A DNA stretch of 64,000 nucleotides from Paenibacillus humicus NBRC 102415 (GTDB taxonomy: Bacteria; Bacillota; Bacilli; Paenibacillales; Paenibacillaceae), in assembly GCF_004000905.1 (NCBI RefSeq), contig NZ_BIMD01000003.1:162474-226473 (forward strand), written 5' to 3'. Each line of letters opens with the position of its first letter. Position 1 is the first letter of the stretch. Below the pieces are notes generated by a model. It had not been told where the DNA came from, ran no database searches, and worked only from the letters and a program-made list of their open reading frames with translations. Both the position numbers and the translations under genes were made by a program. This document shows, piece by piece, positions 25,519 through 33,747 of the stretch.

Positions 25519-26339
25519 CGAGTGAGCACTCTCCCTTTCAAAGCGAGTTGTTTTTCAAACAAAGAAAGCGGTGCGCTTGGCGCCCGCTCAGGTGTGGTGG
25601 ATTCGGTTGTCTTGTTGGCTTCAGGGGCGGGCGGCTCTTGCTTTGGAGGCTTGATCCGATTGTATTGTTCGGCAAAGCGATCCATGGCCTGGCTGACACT
25701 GTTCTGAATGGCCAGTCTGCTAAACATGAACGAATCTTGGACTGCCGGATCCGCATCAACAGGCGCCGCTTCATCGGTATAGAGGATGCCGTTGGCGAAT
25801 CCCTGGGCTACTGCTTTCTTCGCGCTCATCCAGGTTTCTTCATCCATCAGCCTCGAAATCTTGTTTGCGCTCAGACCCGTTTTCATCTGGTACGCATTGA
25901 CGAGAGTTTGCTTGACCTCATCCAAGACGTCGGCCATATGGCGCATGTCCTTGGCTTCCCCGCGCGTGCCGCTCCAAGGGTTATGGATCATCAGAATGCT
26001 CACCGGGGACATGTAGACTTCGTCGCCTGCCATGGCGATCACAGAACCCGCGGATGCCGCCTTGCCGTCGATCTTGACCACGACTTTCCCCTTGTGCTCC
26101 TTCAAGGCGTTGTACATCCCTGCTGCGGCGAAGACGTCGCCGCCCCAGCTGTCTATCCAAACCGTGATGTCTTTGCCTTTGTATGCGGAGAGCTCCTCTT
26201 TGAAGGCGCTCGGATTGGCGACGGGTATGCCGAACCATTCGTAAATCCAAGCATCGTCATCACTGACGATCTCGCCCTCGATGCGCAGCTCAACATTGTT
26301 CCCGTCGGCAGAAGCTTTGAAATTCCAGAACCGTTTCAC
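25515..26339 (-). CDS. ClpP-type prohead maturation protease
   Basis: 274 aa. ClpP fold: DSWGGDVFAAAGMYNAL, catalytic Ser in KAASAGSVIAMAG, catalytic His in ILMIHNPW. It trims the capsid delta domain during head maturation. Overlaps the capsid gene (ATGA-type) and the portal gene, showing coupled translation. The C-terminal ~60 residues are Pro/Thr-rich. Confidence 0.92.
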   Translation of the reverse strand: MKRFWNFKASADGNNVELRIEGEIVSDDDAWIYEWFGIPVANPSAFKEELSAYKGKDITVWIDSWGGDVFAAAGMYNALKEHKGKVVVKIDGKAASAGSVIAMAGDEVYMSPVSILMIHNPWSGTRGEAKDMRHMADVLDEVKQTLVNAYQMKTGLSANKISRLMDEETWMSAKKAVAQGFANGILYTDEAAPVDADPAVQDSFMFSRLAIQNSVSQAMDRFAEQYNRIKPPKQEPPAPEANKTTESTTPERAPSAPLSLFEKQLALKGRVLTR

Positions 26340-27592
26340 TTTTTCATTTCACCTCCTCCACTAGAGTTTGATTTTGTCTGGCTCGCTGCTGTGGTCGGCG
26401 AAATCATGTTGCCATTGACCAGGTACGCCTCGCCCTCCGGACCGTCGATCGGGTTCATGTCTTCGATCTCCAGCCACTTATTGGCGTTGATGACGCCATT
26501 TTGCCGCATCTGAGCAAGGCCTTCCTGCCTGGACTTGTAGTCGCCGCGAAGCAAGCCCGAGACGTTGAATTTTGCGTAGTATCCCTCCCGGCGCTCCGCC
26601 GGCGTGAACAGCTTCCAGTTGATCGTTTTTTCCCACGAAACCAGGTACGGCATGAGAGAATACTGCACGAATTCAATGGCCTGGTGCTCGATGTTGTTGT
26701 TTGTCGAGCGCTCGAGGTTCGCGATCATGTGCGGCGGCACGCGGAATAACCCGCAGATCTCGTCGCGGGTGAATTTCCGATTCTCGATGAATTGCGCATC
26801 GTTGAAGGACATCGGAATCCGGGAAAATTTCGATCCTTCCTCGAGCAACAAAGGTCGCCACGAATTGGCGAGTCCGGATCCGCGCGCCTCCAGGTCATCC
26901 CGGAGCCGGTTGTATGCGGCTTCGGAGAGCTCCTCCTGCACCTCGATTACGCCGCCAATGTTCATGCCCTGCCCATAGAAGCGCGCGGCAAACTCGGCAG
27001 CCGACAGACCGACCCCGATGGATTCTGCTGCCATACGGATGGGGCTGTATCCCATGATGCCGTCGAAGCCAAGCCCTGGAACATGGAAGATGGCTGAAGC
27101 CGGGTAGACTTCTTGCTTCCCTCGGTCCGTAATCCGGTATTTGATCTTGCCGTCGGACAAATCTCGGAACGGCTCAACCATGGTCCATGGGATCGGATAC
27201 AGGTCCGCCGGCCGCCCCCGCCCGTCGAGGGTGATGACAGAATAGCAGTTCCCGGCCAACGCCTGGCTGCCGAGCTGCTGTTCCCGCCAGGTGACCGTTG
27301 TCATCTCGTCGTTTGGAAGCGAGTAAAGCAGCTCGTGGACAGGATGATCCGAAGCCTGATCCGCTCCACCCCCGGGCCGCTTTTTGTACACGCCCAGCGG
27401 AAGGGTGCCCATCGTTTCTGCGAGCACCCGCACGCAGCTGTACACGGTGATGAAGCGCATCGCGCTTTCCTCGTTTACCTTGACGCCGGAGTGTACTTGT
27501 CCGCCCCGGGCCCGTTCCACGACCTGGCGATGAAAGTCGTCCATGGTGTATGCTTCAGATTTGGCGGAGATCAGTCTTGAAAGAACGCCCAT
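26336..27592 (-). CDS. HK97-family portal protein
   Basis: 418 aa: FITVYSCVRVLAETMGTLPL, NIEHQAIEFVQYSLMPYL and LRGDYKSRQEGLAQMRQNG are hallmarks of the phage portal family. Forms the dodecameric ring for DNA entry. AAAGGAGGAG before the ATG. Confidence 0.93.
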   Translation of the reverse strand: MGVLSRLISAKSEAYTMDDFHRQVVERARGGQVHSGVKVNEESAMRFITVYSCVRVLAETMGTLPLGVYKKRPGGGADQASDHPVHELLYSLPNDEMTTVTWREQQLGSQALAGNCYSVITLDGRGRPADLYPIPWTMVEPFRDLSDGKIKYRITDRGKQEVYPASAIFHVPGLGFDGIMGYSPIRMAAESIGVGLSAAEFAARFYGQGMNIGGVIEVQEELSEAAYNRLRDDLEARGSGLANSWRPLLLEEGSKFSRIPMSFNDAQFIENRKFTRDEICGLFRVPPHMIANLERSTNNNIEHQAIEFVQYSLMPYLVSWEKTINWKLFTPAERREGYYAKFNVSGLLRGDYKSRQEGLAQMRQNGVINANKWLEIEDMNPIDGPEGEAYLVNGNMISPTTAASQTKSNSSGGGEMKK

Positions 27593-27635
27593 TTGCTCCT
27601 CCTTTCTCCGCTGTAGCCTTTACAGGCTTGCGGGG

Positions 27636-27836
27636 TTATGTGCGGGGGCTCTCATTAGGAGGAACGCCCTGCGCGGCTCCTGGGGGCTTCCGGCGCGGTG
27701 GAAGCCCGAGCCAGAGCAAGAGGATGCCGCAGACCATATAGCAGGCCGGCTGGTAGATCAGCCACAACCCGTACCCGAGAAGTAAAAAGCCCGCCACAAG
27801 GCAGACTTCCCGGAGATTTTCGATTGTAATTTTCAT
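27636..27836 (-). CDS. small membrane protein between terminase and portal (66 aa)
   Basis: Two hydrophobic stretches (LVAGFLLLGYGLWLIY; CYMVCGILLLWLGL) and a basic Pro-rich tail. Starts on the terminase stop (ATGA). Such small membrane proteins at this place are common in HK97-type phages; function unknown. Confidence 0.7.
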   Translation of the reverse strand: MKITIENLREVCLVAGFLLLGYGLWLIYQPACYMVCGILLLWLGLPPRRKPPGAAQGVPPNESPRT

Positions 27837-29530
27837 AGCTTCCGCAGCCCCCTCTTCTCGTAAGCTGATTTGCGTTTCTCCCGGAAGACAAGCGCGCGGG
27901 CCAATGCGTCGATGATGGCTGCGATGCCGTCGATCCGGTTCGAGGATTTCTTCTTGTCCGGGGCGATGTTCTCGTTCGCGTCCATGCGGATGACGACGTT
28001 GTCGGCCATCCAGCGGAGCACCTCGTTGCCGCCGTGGATGAAGCGCTTGGCAATAACGAGTGCTTCGAGCTCTTTCGTCGCCGCCGAGAGGTTCCGCAGG
28101 TTCTGGGATAGCTCTATCATCTCGAGTCCTTCATCGGCCAATTCCAGCGCGATCTGAGTTGCGTTCCATGGGTCGAAGGCTATCTCTTGGACGTCATAGA
28201 GTTTTGCCAGATCGAGCACCGTTTTTTTAATAAAACGGTAGTCAATGATATTGCCAGGCGTCGTCATGATCAGGCCATCTTTGATCCACTTGCGATACGG
28301 CACGCCGTCGCGCTCTTCCCTCTCCTTAAAGTCCGTCTCTTCCGGCATCCAGAAGAAGAGAAGCACCTCATAGACGCCGCTCTCCTCTTCTGGTGGAAAC
28401 AGCAGCGCGAAGGCTGAGATATCCGTCTTGGTCGAAAGGTCGAGCCCACCGATGCATTTCCGACCAAGCAGCCTTTCCTTGTCGATGACGCCTGCCGCCG
28501 CATCCCACCGCTGCAGAGGCATCCATTTGACCACAGCATTGACCCAACGATTCAAGTCCTTTATCAGGAAGTTGACGTATGCTGAGGCGAGCTGCTTCGC
28601 TTTGTTCGCCTGCCGTCGCATGTAATCCATACCCTTGGAGACTCCGAGGTTCGGGTTCGCCTTCGGCCAGCAGCTTTCGTCGAATGGATCGTCATCCTCG
28701 TCGATTGCGGCAATGTACGCAAAAAAGGTCTCGTCGGACTGGATGCCCTTCAAGACCTTCACAGCATATTCGCGGAGCTGGTGGCACGGCCCCAGGATGT
28801 TGAAGCCGGCCGTCGTGATGACGAAGATCAATGGCTGCTCCCGCGCCGAGGTACCGGACTCGATGACGTCATAGAGTGCGGATGATTTGTGAGCATGGTA
28901 TTCGTCGATGACAGCCCCGTGGACGTTAAGACCATCCAAAGAGTTGGAATCGGCGCCCAGAGGCTCAAACTTGGCTCCCGTCTCCGTCACGCTCATGTTC
29001 TTGCGGTAAACCCTGACATGCTGCAGGAGATCCGGGGAGGCTTTGACCATCCGGGACGCCTCGTCGAAGGTCAGCTTGGCCTGGTCAAGCTTGGTCGCCG
29101 CGGAATAAACCTCCGCGCCATACTCGCCGTCCGCGATCGTAAGGTAGTTGCCCACGCCGGCCGCCAGTGTGCTCTTCCCATTTTTCCGGGCAATCTCGTC
29201 GTAGGCAACACGGAAGCGCCGGAGCTGTGTGGCCCGCTCAAGCCAGCCGAACAGGCTGCCGACGATGAACTTCTGCCAGAGCTCCAACCGGAAAGATTGT
29301 CGCGCCCATTTCCCCTTGGAATGCTTCAGATAGCGGTAGAAATCAATGGCATGCGCCGCTGCCAAGTCGTCGAAGTAATACTCGAAGGTCGTGACGTGCA
29401 GCTCAGAATCCCGAAGGTTGTCCAGGTGTCGTTGGCATGCCAACTTAACGAGCTCGCCGGCGATAATCTCACCGCTCAGAACCTTCTGAGCATACTCAAG
29501 GACGGGGCAGGTCGCGTTTTCTTGGGCCAT
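27833..29530 (-). CDS. terL: terminase large subunit (HK97 type)
   Basis: 565 aa. ATPase with a Walker-A-like VAYDEIARKNGKSTLAAGV segment, Walker B GAVIDEYHAHKSSAL followed by the coupling ITTAG, and nuclease Asp residues in GGLDLSTKTDISAFALLFP. Packages DNA together with the small subunit. Overlaps the small subunit by 35 nt. Confidence 0.93.
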   Translation of the reverse strand: MAQENATCPVLEYAQKVLSGEIIAGELVKLACQRHLDNLRDSELHVTTFEYYFDDLAAAHAIDFYRYLKHSKGKWARQSFRLELWQKFIVGSLFGWLERATQLRRFRVAYDEIARKNGKSTLAAGVGNYLTIADGEYGAEVYSAATKLDQAKLTFDEASRMVKASPDLLQHVRVYRKNMSVTETGAKFEPLGADSNSLDGLNVHGAVIDEYHAHKSSALYDVIESGTSAREQPLIFVITTAGFNILGPCHQLREYAVKVLKGIQSDETFFAYIAAIDEDDDPFDESCWPKANPNLGVSKGMDYMRRQANKAKQLASAYVNFLIKDLNRWVNAVVKWMPLQRWDAAAGVIDKERLLGRKCIGGLDLSTKTDISAFALLFPPEEESGVYEVLLFFWMPEETDFKEREERDGVPYRKWIKDGLIMTTPGNIIDYRFIKKTVLDLAKLYDVQEIAFDPWNATQIALELADEGLEMIELSQNLRNLSAATKELEALVIAKRFIHGGNEVLRWMADNVVIRMDANENIAPDKKKSSNRIDGIAAIIDALARALVFREKRKSAYEKRGLRKL

Positions 29531-30032
29531 TCAGATACCCGCTGAACGAATCAGGATTACCAGCAGGCGGCGCGCCCCCGGTAGGCAAAATGGTCGGCGC
29601 CTCCATGCGGGCCCGGGCGGCCGGCGACAGCCCGAATTCTGCGCAGAGCATCTTGATGACAGCAGCTTCCTTCTGGATCACGGCGATCTCTGGCCGCTGA
29701 ACGAAGTTCGTCGCGCCAGCTTTGTTCGTGTACTCATGAAACATGGTCCCGGCCTTCTTGAGAGACTTGGTTGCCTCGGCATGCCGGCTGTACGAAAGGC
29801 AATAAGCCTCGAACAGGGTCATGTCCGCGATGGTGAGCAGACCCAGCCTCATGAGCTCCGGTCCAATGCGGTTCCATTCCTTCCGCGCGGTGGCGTTGAA
29901 GTACGGCGGCGCCTTCGGCAGCTGGTTCGGAGCGCTCGGTTTCGGCTCGTTCACAGGTGCCCGGTCGTTGCGGTATGTGCCCTCGAGTACCTTGAGTTCA
30001 GTCGGTTTTGGTCTTGGTCCACGGCTCCCCAT
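29496..30032 (-). CDS. terS: terminase small subunit (P27 family)
   Basis: 178 aa. GSRGPRPKPTELKVLEGTYR at the start is the P27-family signature, followed by PPYFNATARKEWNRI and a helical core. The C-terminus is Pro/Gly-rich. Recognises the packaging site, expected just upstream. Confidence 0.92.
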   Translation of the reverse strand: MGSRGPRPKPTELKVLEGTYRNDRAPVNEPKPSAPNQLPKAPPYFNATARKEWNRIGPELMRLGLLTIADMTLFEAYCLSYSRHAEATKSLKKAGTMFHEYTNKAGATNFVQRPEIAVIQKEAAVIKMLCAEFGLSPAARARMEAPTILPTGGAPPAGNPDSFSGYLNGPRKRDLPRP

Positions 30033-30197
30033 GCGTTCCTCCTTCCCGGGAAATACCCCCCTAGAAAAAACCTGCCTGCGGTTATACGAAACTGGACGCG
30101 CGGTCTATAGGGGTGGGAGGCCGCAAATTTGACCCCCCTACCCCTATTTTTTCGACACGAGTCGACAATCGACATAATCCAAGGCATTCATCGGGAT
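30033..30197. other. candidate packaging (cos) region
   Basis: 165 bp between terS and the next gene, without a gene. It contains an 8-bp inverted repeat ATAGGGGT/ACCCCTAT (about 30106-30152) and runs of C. Phages with P27/HK97-type terminases generally carry cos next to terS; the assignment is inference. Confidence 0.4.
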
Positions 30198-30455
30198 TCA
30201 TTTGCGCACCTCGTTCACAGCCCAAGCAGCGAAGGCGGCGCGCGTGATGTTCGCTTCATGGCCGATGGAACCTTGGCTAGTAGCAGCCGTCACGCGGTAC
30301 CTGATGCAGTCCTTCACCTTGCCATTAGACAGCGGCTTGCAGTGTTCTCCCTCGTCGATGACCTCACGTTCCTGATACCAGGCACTGGGCTTGCCTTTCT
30401 TGTTCTCCGGCTTGTTCGCATACGTGTGGCCTTTCTTGATTTCGGTCGCCTTCAT
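30198..30455 (-). CDS. phage protein of unknown function (85 aa)
   Basis: ATG 30455 chosen because GGAGGGAG lies 8 nt upstream; the frame is open further back without a ribosome site. Lys-rich start KATEIKKGHTYANKPENKKG, then IRYRVTAATSQGSIGHEANI; small, basic, single-domain. Often found upstream of terminase. No family recognised. Confidence 0.7.
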   Translation of the reverse strand: MKATEIKKGHTYANKPENKKGKPSAWYQEREVIDEGEHCKPLSNGKVKDCIRYRVTAATSQGSIGHEANITRAAFAAWAVNEVRK

Positions 30456-30496
30456 ATGTGGTTCTCCCTCCATGTGGATAAAAATGTGAATAACAG

Positions 30497-30524
30497 AAAA
30501 GGCCACTCCGCAATGAGAGTGACC
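30497..30524 (-). terminator. terminator upstream of the 30198 gene
   Basis: Minus-strand GGTCACTC/GAGTGGCC stem (8 pairs, one G-U) followed by UUUUC. Confidence 0.65.
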
Positions 30525-30778
30525 TGTAGAGCTCGTATTCAGTTGGATCGGCAGTTGTGCATTCCCCTTCAACTGCCCTGCGGTGTTCGGCTTGTAGTGC
30601 CGAGACCTAAGTTAGTTAGGCGCCTGACGCTTCGCTCGCGCCTCGCTGCGCTCTTAAAAGAAGCACGTATCTAGTAAGTACGAGGAAGAAGGACCCAAGA
30701 CCAGTTTAAGGATTTGAATGAATATTACACAACTTCATCGCGTCCTCAGAAAGCCCATGAAACATGGACTTCTCTCGC
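30525..30778. other. gene-poor stretch with hairpins
   Basis: 254 bp without a convincing gene. Contains an 8-bp perfect stem GGCAGTTG/CAACTGCC (about 30552-30579) and a GC-rich repeat GGCGCGAGCG.. near 30610-30645. Transcribed region before the terminator, otherwise unexplained. Confidence 0.35.
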
Positions 30779-31021
30779 TCAGATGCTTTCTTTCTTGCGC
30801 GCTCCCTGTTTCTTGAATGGAGCGTTCTTGCTCATGACGTAATCATCCTTCAGGATGTGTAGATCCATCTCCACGAGTTTTCGGAGATCGTCGACCGTCG
30901 TGATCTTGATCTTCCCTTCCTGAAAGTCTTTCACCCACTTCGCTATACCGGCTTGGACAATCGATCGGTACTTGCTTTTGCTCTTCTCCAGCTCTACGAA
31001 AACATCATCAGAACTTTTGAT
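30779..31021 (-). CDS. small phage protein lacking a standard start codon (80 aa)
   Basis: Clear coding character: KSSDDVFVELEKSKSKYRS, IVQAGIAKWVKDFQEGK, VDDLRKLVEMDLHILKDD. A stop lies three codons before the homologous part; at the expected start is AUC (31019-31021), spaced 7 nt from GGGGTGA, an excellent Shine-Dalgarno. Either AUC is used or ATG was lost. The SD lies in the 3' arm of a long hairpin (31028-31114), so it may be sequestered. This kind of protein commonly accompanies HNH/terminase clusters. Confidence 0.6.
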   Translation of the reverse strand: MKSSDDVFVELEKSKSKYRSIVQAGIAKWVKDFQEGKIKITTVDDLRKLVEMDLHILKDDYVMSKNAPFKKQGARKKESI

Positions 31022-31027
31022 TGTGGC

Positions 31028-31114
31028 TCACCCCGGTTTCCCGTAAAATGGATTCCGAGATAGTGGCTTGTCAAAACCGTGGCCACGGAGTATCCACTAT
31101 CTCAACCGGGGTGA
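31028..31114 (-). promoter_or_regulatory. long imperfect hairpin overlapping leader and ribosome site
   Basis: Minus-strand RNA: 21 contiguous nucleotides of one arm (plus 31094-31114) pair with two blocks, 31028-31038 (11 of 11) and 31057-31066 (10 of 10), separated by an 18-nt one-sided bulge. The loop holds the palindrome CCGTGGCCACGG (31077-31088). The hairpin masks GGGGTGA of the downstream gene. Confidence 0.6.
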
Positions 31115-31141
31115 CCCGGGCAGAGAGAAGGGGGCGTTCAC
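31097..31141 (-). CDS. 14-residue leader peptide (candidate)
   Basis: GTG AAC GCC CCC start, sequence MNAPFSLPGSPRLR, stop UAG inside the 5' arm of the hairpin. AAGGAGG lies 3-4 nt upstream of GTG, immediately after the methyltransferase stop. A translating ribosome would open the hairpin, so this resembles a translational-attenuation leader. Confidence 0.5.
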   Translation of the reverse strand: MNAPFSLPGSPRLR

Positions 31142-31154
31142 GCGCCTCCTTTTT

Positions 31155-32447
31155 CTATGCCTCTAAAAGATTGCTGGATAGCAAAACTGGTTCGATACCA
31201 GTCGATTCCTGGAAGCGCAGCTTGATGACATCACAGAAGATCGGGTCCAACTCCATCGTGTAACAGGAACGCTCCAACTGCTCACAGGTCATCAGCGTGG
31301 AGCCGGAGCCGCCAAAGAGATCGACAACGACGTCATCTTGTCGGCTGCTGTTCTTGACTGGGATGGCCAACAGCTCGAGCGGCTTTTGGGTTGGGTGGAC
31401 GTACTTGGTGACATCCCCGCGGGACACTTCCCAAACACTGACCGGTTCCGGAGATTCAACCGGCAGCCCAGCCTTCCAGACGGTGGACTGTTTGCGATCG
31501 CCATACCACGCCGGCGCCTTGTTCTTCCGGTGAGCATAAAAGACCGGCTCATGCTGGTACCGATATTGCGCCCATCCAAAGGTGGCTGCGTTTTTTACCC
31601 AGACACATTGAGAGCGCGTCACGATGCCGGCCAAATTCATGGCATCTTCGAATTCGCGTTGATAAGACGAAGGATGGAAGATATAAATGGCAGCATCCGC
31701 AGTCATAATGGCTCCATAGTTGGCGAAGACGTCCTTCAGAAACGTTCGGAAGTCCTCATCGCTCATGTCATCGTTCATGATTTGACCACGGCCATCTTCA
31801 GTAAGCCTGGCGGAATCGCTCTGAACGGCGACGTTGTAGGGTGGATCTGTCACGACGAGGTTTGCTTGCTTTCCGTCCATGAGCCGAAGCACGTCTTCTA
31901 TGGATGTCGTGTCTCCGCACATCAGAACGTGCCGGCCGAGCTGCCACCTATCGCCGCGGCGCGTTTCTGGCTCCTTGATCCGGTCCAGCGCGTCCTGGAC
32001 GTCGAACGAGTCCTCTTCAACGAGCGGATCCAGTACCACGTTCGTTTGTAGACCTGCAACCATTTGCTCGAGCGTATCTGCAGTCAGACCCGTACATGCC
32101 GCGATGTCGTCAAGCTCATAGTGGTTGGAAAGCTCTGCGACAAGAGAAGCAAGAAGTTCGTCTTCAGTGCGTCCGCGAAGTGTCGATAGGCTGACCGTCA
32201 GGAGCTTGGACTCCTCTTCACCAGATTCGACGACAATGCAGGTCGTTTCTTTTAATCCGGCTTTCTGCGCGGCGAGCCAGCGTTTTTCCCCTTTAATGAT
32301 AGTCCCGTCTGACCGAACCAGAATTGGCTGCAAGATGCCGTGCTGGCGGATGCTCTCAACCAATGATAGAAACACCGAATCGTGCATTACGTTTGGATTC
32401 CACGTGTTCGGCTGAAGCTCCCTCAACTGATAGGTCTCAACTCTCAA
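31155..32447 (-). CDS. ParB-like N-terminal domain fused to DNA methyltransferase
   Basis: 430 aa. Residues ~1-100 form a ParB/sulfiredoxin-type domain (LQPNTWNPNV, IKGEKRWLAAQKAG). Residues ~160-430 are a beta-class N4/N6 methyltransferase: motif IV DPPYNVAV first, then motif I VDLFGGSGSTLM near the end. Phages use these to modify their DNA against restriction. Starts 3 nt inside the HNH gene, hence coupled. Confidence 0.88.
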   Translation of the reverse strand: MRVETYQLRELQPNTWNPNVMHDSVFLSLVESIRQHGILQPILVRSDGTIIKGEKRWLAAQKAGLKETTCIVVESGEEESKLLTVSLSTLRGRTEDELLASLVAELSNHYELDDIAACTGLTADTLEQMVAGLQTNVVLDPLVEEDSFDVQDALDRIKEPETRRGDRWQLGRHVLMCGDTTSIEDVLRLMDGKQANLVVTDPPYNVAVQSDSARLTEDGRGQIMNDDMSDEDFRTFLKDVFANYGAIMTADAAIYIFHPSSYQREFEDAMNLAGIVTRSQCVWVKNAATFGWAQYRYQHEPVFYAHRKNKAPAWYGDRKQSTVWKAGLPVESPEPVSVWEVSRGDVTKYVHPTQKPLELLAIPVKNSSRQDDVVVDLFGGSGSTLMTCEQLERSCYTMELDPIFCDVIKLRFQESTGIEPVLLSSNLLEA

Positions 32448-32803
32448 CGTCCAAAACCTCCATCCTCGGTGGCTGTTTTTATGTCATGATGCCTTTTGCA
32501 GAGTGGCTGCCAATTCAACTCATCCCAGAAAAGAACCTTGTCGCCTTTGTGCGGAATGATATGATCGACAACCGTAGCGCCTTTCAATTGATCTTCCCCT
32601 TCACAATGCCGACAGAGGGGATACTTTTTGAGGAACGTTAAACGCCGGGCTTGCCAGCGAGCTCCATAGCCCCGCTCGGCTGCCGTCCCTCGCCTGGAGT
32701 CATATGCTTGCTGCTTTTGCTTGGCGTGAACTGCGCAATACCGTTCTGTGGTTAACTCTGGGCAGCTTGGTTTCGCACATGGTTTCTTGAGTTTATTTGG
32801 CAC
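32444..32803 (-). CDS. HNH endonuclease
   Basis: 119 aa; GTG start at 32803 with AGGAGC upstream. Zinc-binding CRHCEG, the HNH core VVDHIIPHKGD...NWQPLCKRHHD. HNH enzymes of this type sit by terminases in HK97-like phages and are needed for specific cleavage during packaging in several of them. Confidence 0.9.
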   Translation of the reverse strand: MPNKLKKPCAKPSCPELTTERYCAVHAKQKQQAYDSRRGTAAERGYGARWQARRLTFLKKYPLCRHCEGEDQLKGATVVDHIIPHKGDKVLFWDELNWQPLCKRHHDIKTATEDGGFGR

Positions 32804-32865
32804 ATCACATCAGCTCCTATCGGCGCCGTCGTAATCTCAAGAAGGCGAGCCATTTGAACCTTTTT

Positions 32866-33105
32866 TCACGATATTTTCCCGTCCTCTTTCCACTGGTCGA
32901 AATCAGCTTGCCAACCAGCAGCAGCAAAAGGTGTCGCAGACAACCCATCATATGTCACCGGCTCCACACCACCGAAAACCGCAAGCATAAAAGCGAGAGT
33001 CGTACCCCGTTCCCCTCTTTCCTCAGTAGCTGCCTCGAGAATTACTACCGTACCGCCTTGTTCATCACGCGTTTCAAAGTTTTCTCTGATCCATGCTTCT
33101 GTCAT
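32866..33105 (-). CDS. hypothetical phage protein (79 aa)
   Basis: ATG 33105, after GGGGGATGA; an in-frame ATG at 33123 is possible and would overlap the upstream stop. TEAWIRENFETRDEQG, then a hydrophobic middle (TLAFMLAVFGG). No family recognised. Pairs with the 33102-33566 gene. Confidence 0.6.
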   Translation of the reverse strand: MTEAWIRENFETRDEQGGTVVILEAATEERGERGTTLAFMLAVFGGVEPVTYDGLSATPFAAAGWQADFDQWKEDGKIS

Positions 33106-33566
33106 CGTATTGTCATCCCCCATTGAGAAATAGTGAGTGAGTTAGCTGCCGTGTTGGTTACGCGCCATTTCAAACGGTTTGCGCCTTTGACTGATTTATC
33201 CGCGAGTTGAGGATACTGGCTAGTAGAAGTAGCGGTATCGATAAGAGCGGCAACGTCCCCATACTCCGCTGTAGTGGTGACGGAGCTGTTGTAGGCAGTT
33301 GCGTTTTGAAAGCTTAATTGTCCGTTATAAACTTGCCGTCCTGCAGAGTTAACCCAGTTTGTCTCAATGTACTGTCCAGAAGCAATGATTAGAGATCCTG
33401 TAATCAAGTCTGACATCTTGAGATTTACGAGAGTGACTGGATTCTGTAATATGACGTTTACGTTTCGACTGCCATCGGCATTGATGCCGTCTGCCGCATT
33501 CGCTTCCGTTCCATTCGACCGACGGACCTTTCCAGAGCGGACGTAGTCGTAATCTCCAGCTGCCAT
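33102..33566 (-). CDS. phage protein of unknown function, beta-rich (154 aa)
   Basis: TTAAGGAGAGTTGATC before the ATG. Rich in Asn/Ser/Thr (VRRSNGTEANAADGINADG, NTAANSLTISQWGM), resembling virion decoration or fibre domains. Not in the usual structural block, so its role is open. Confidence 0.6.
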   Translation of the reverse strand: MAAGDYDYVRSGKVRRSNGTEANAADGINADGSRNVNVILQNPVTLVNLKMSDLITGSLIIASGQYIETNWVNSAGRQVYNGQLSFQNATAYNSSVTTTAEYGDVAALIDTATSTSQYPQLADKSVKGANRLKWRVTNTAANSLTISQWGMTIR

Positions 33567-33580
33567 TTGATCAACTCTCC

Positions 33581-33682
33581 TTAATTTGATTTCATGCCTT
33601 GACGGCGCTCCTTGCGGTTCCTCGGATGCGAATCATGAGCATGTCCTGCATGCCGCAGGAACCAGTTCCAGATCTTCTTCAT
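33581..33682 (-). CDS. 33-residue basic peptide (candidate gene)
   Basis: MKKIWNWFLRHAGHAHDSHP start; GGAAGG 7 nt before the ATG and TTAAGGAG for the next gene right after its stop. Short, so evidence is limited to ribosome site and spacing. Confidence 0.5.
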   Translation of the reverse strand: MKKIWNWFLRHAGHAHDSHPRNRKERRQGMKSN

Positions 33683-33708
33683 GGCGAGTTCCTTCCGTTT
33701 TTGGGCAT

Positions 33709-33734
33709 AAAAAAAGCACCCTTATGATGGGTGC
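33709..33734 (-). terminator. terminator of the Ntn-hydrolase cassette
   Basis: Perfect GCACCC/GGGTGC stem followed by seven U, 14 bp after the gene. Confidence 0.85.
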
Positions 33735-33747
33735 GGTAGGATTCAGA

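Noticed and set aside
31028..31114. Inverted repeat as a transposable element
   Set aside because: No target duplication or coding capacity; position at leader and ribosome site favours regulation.
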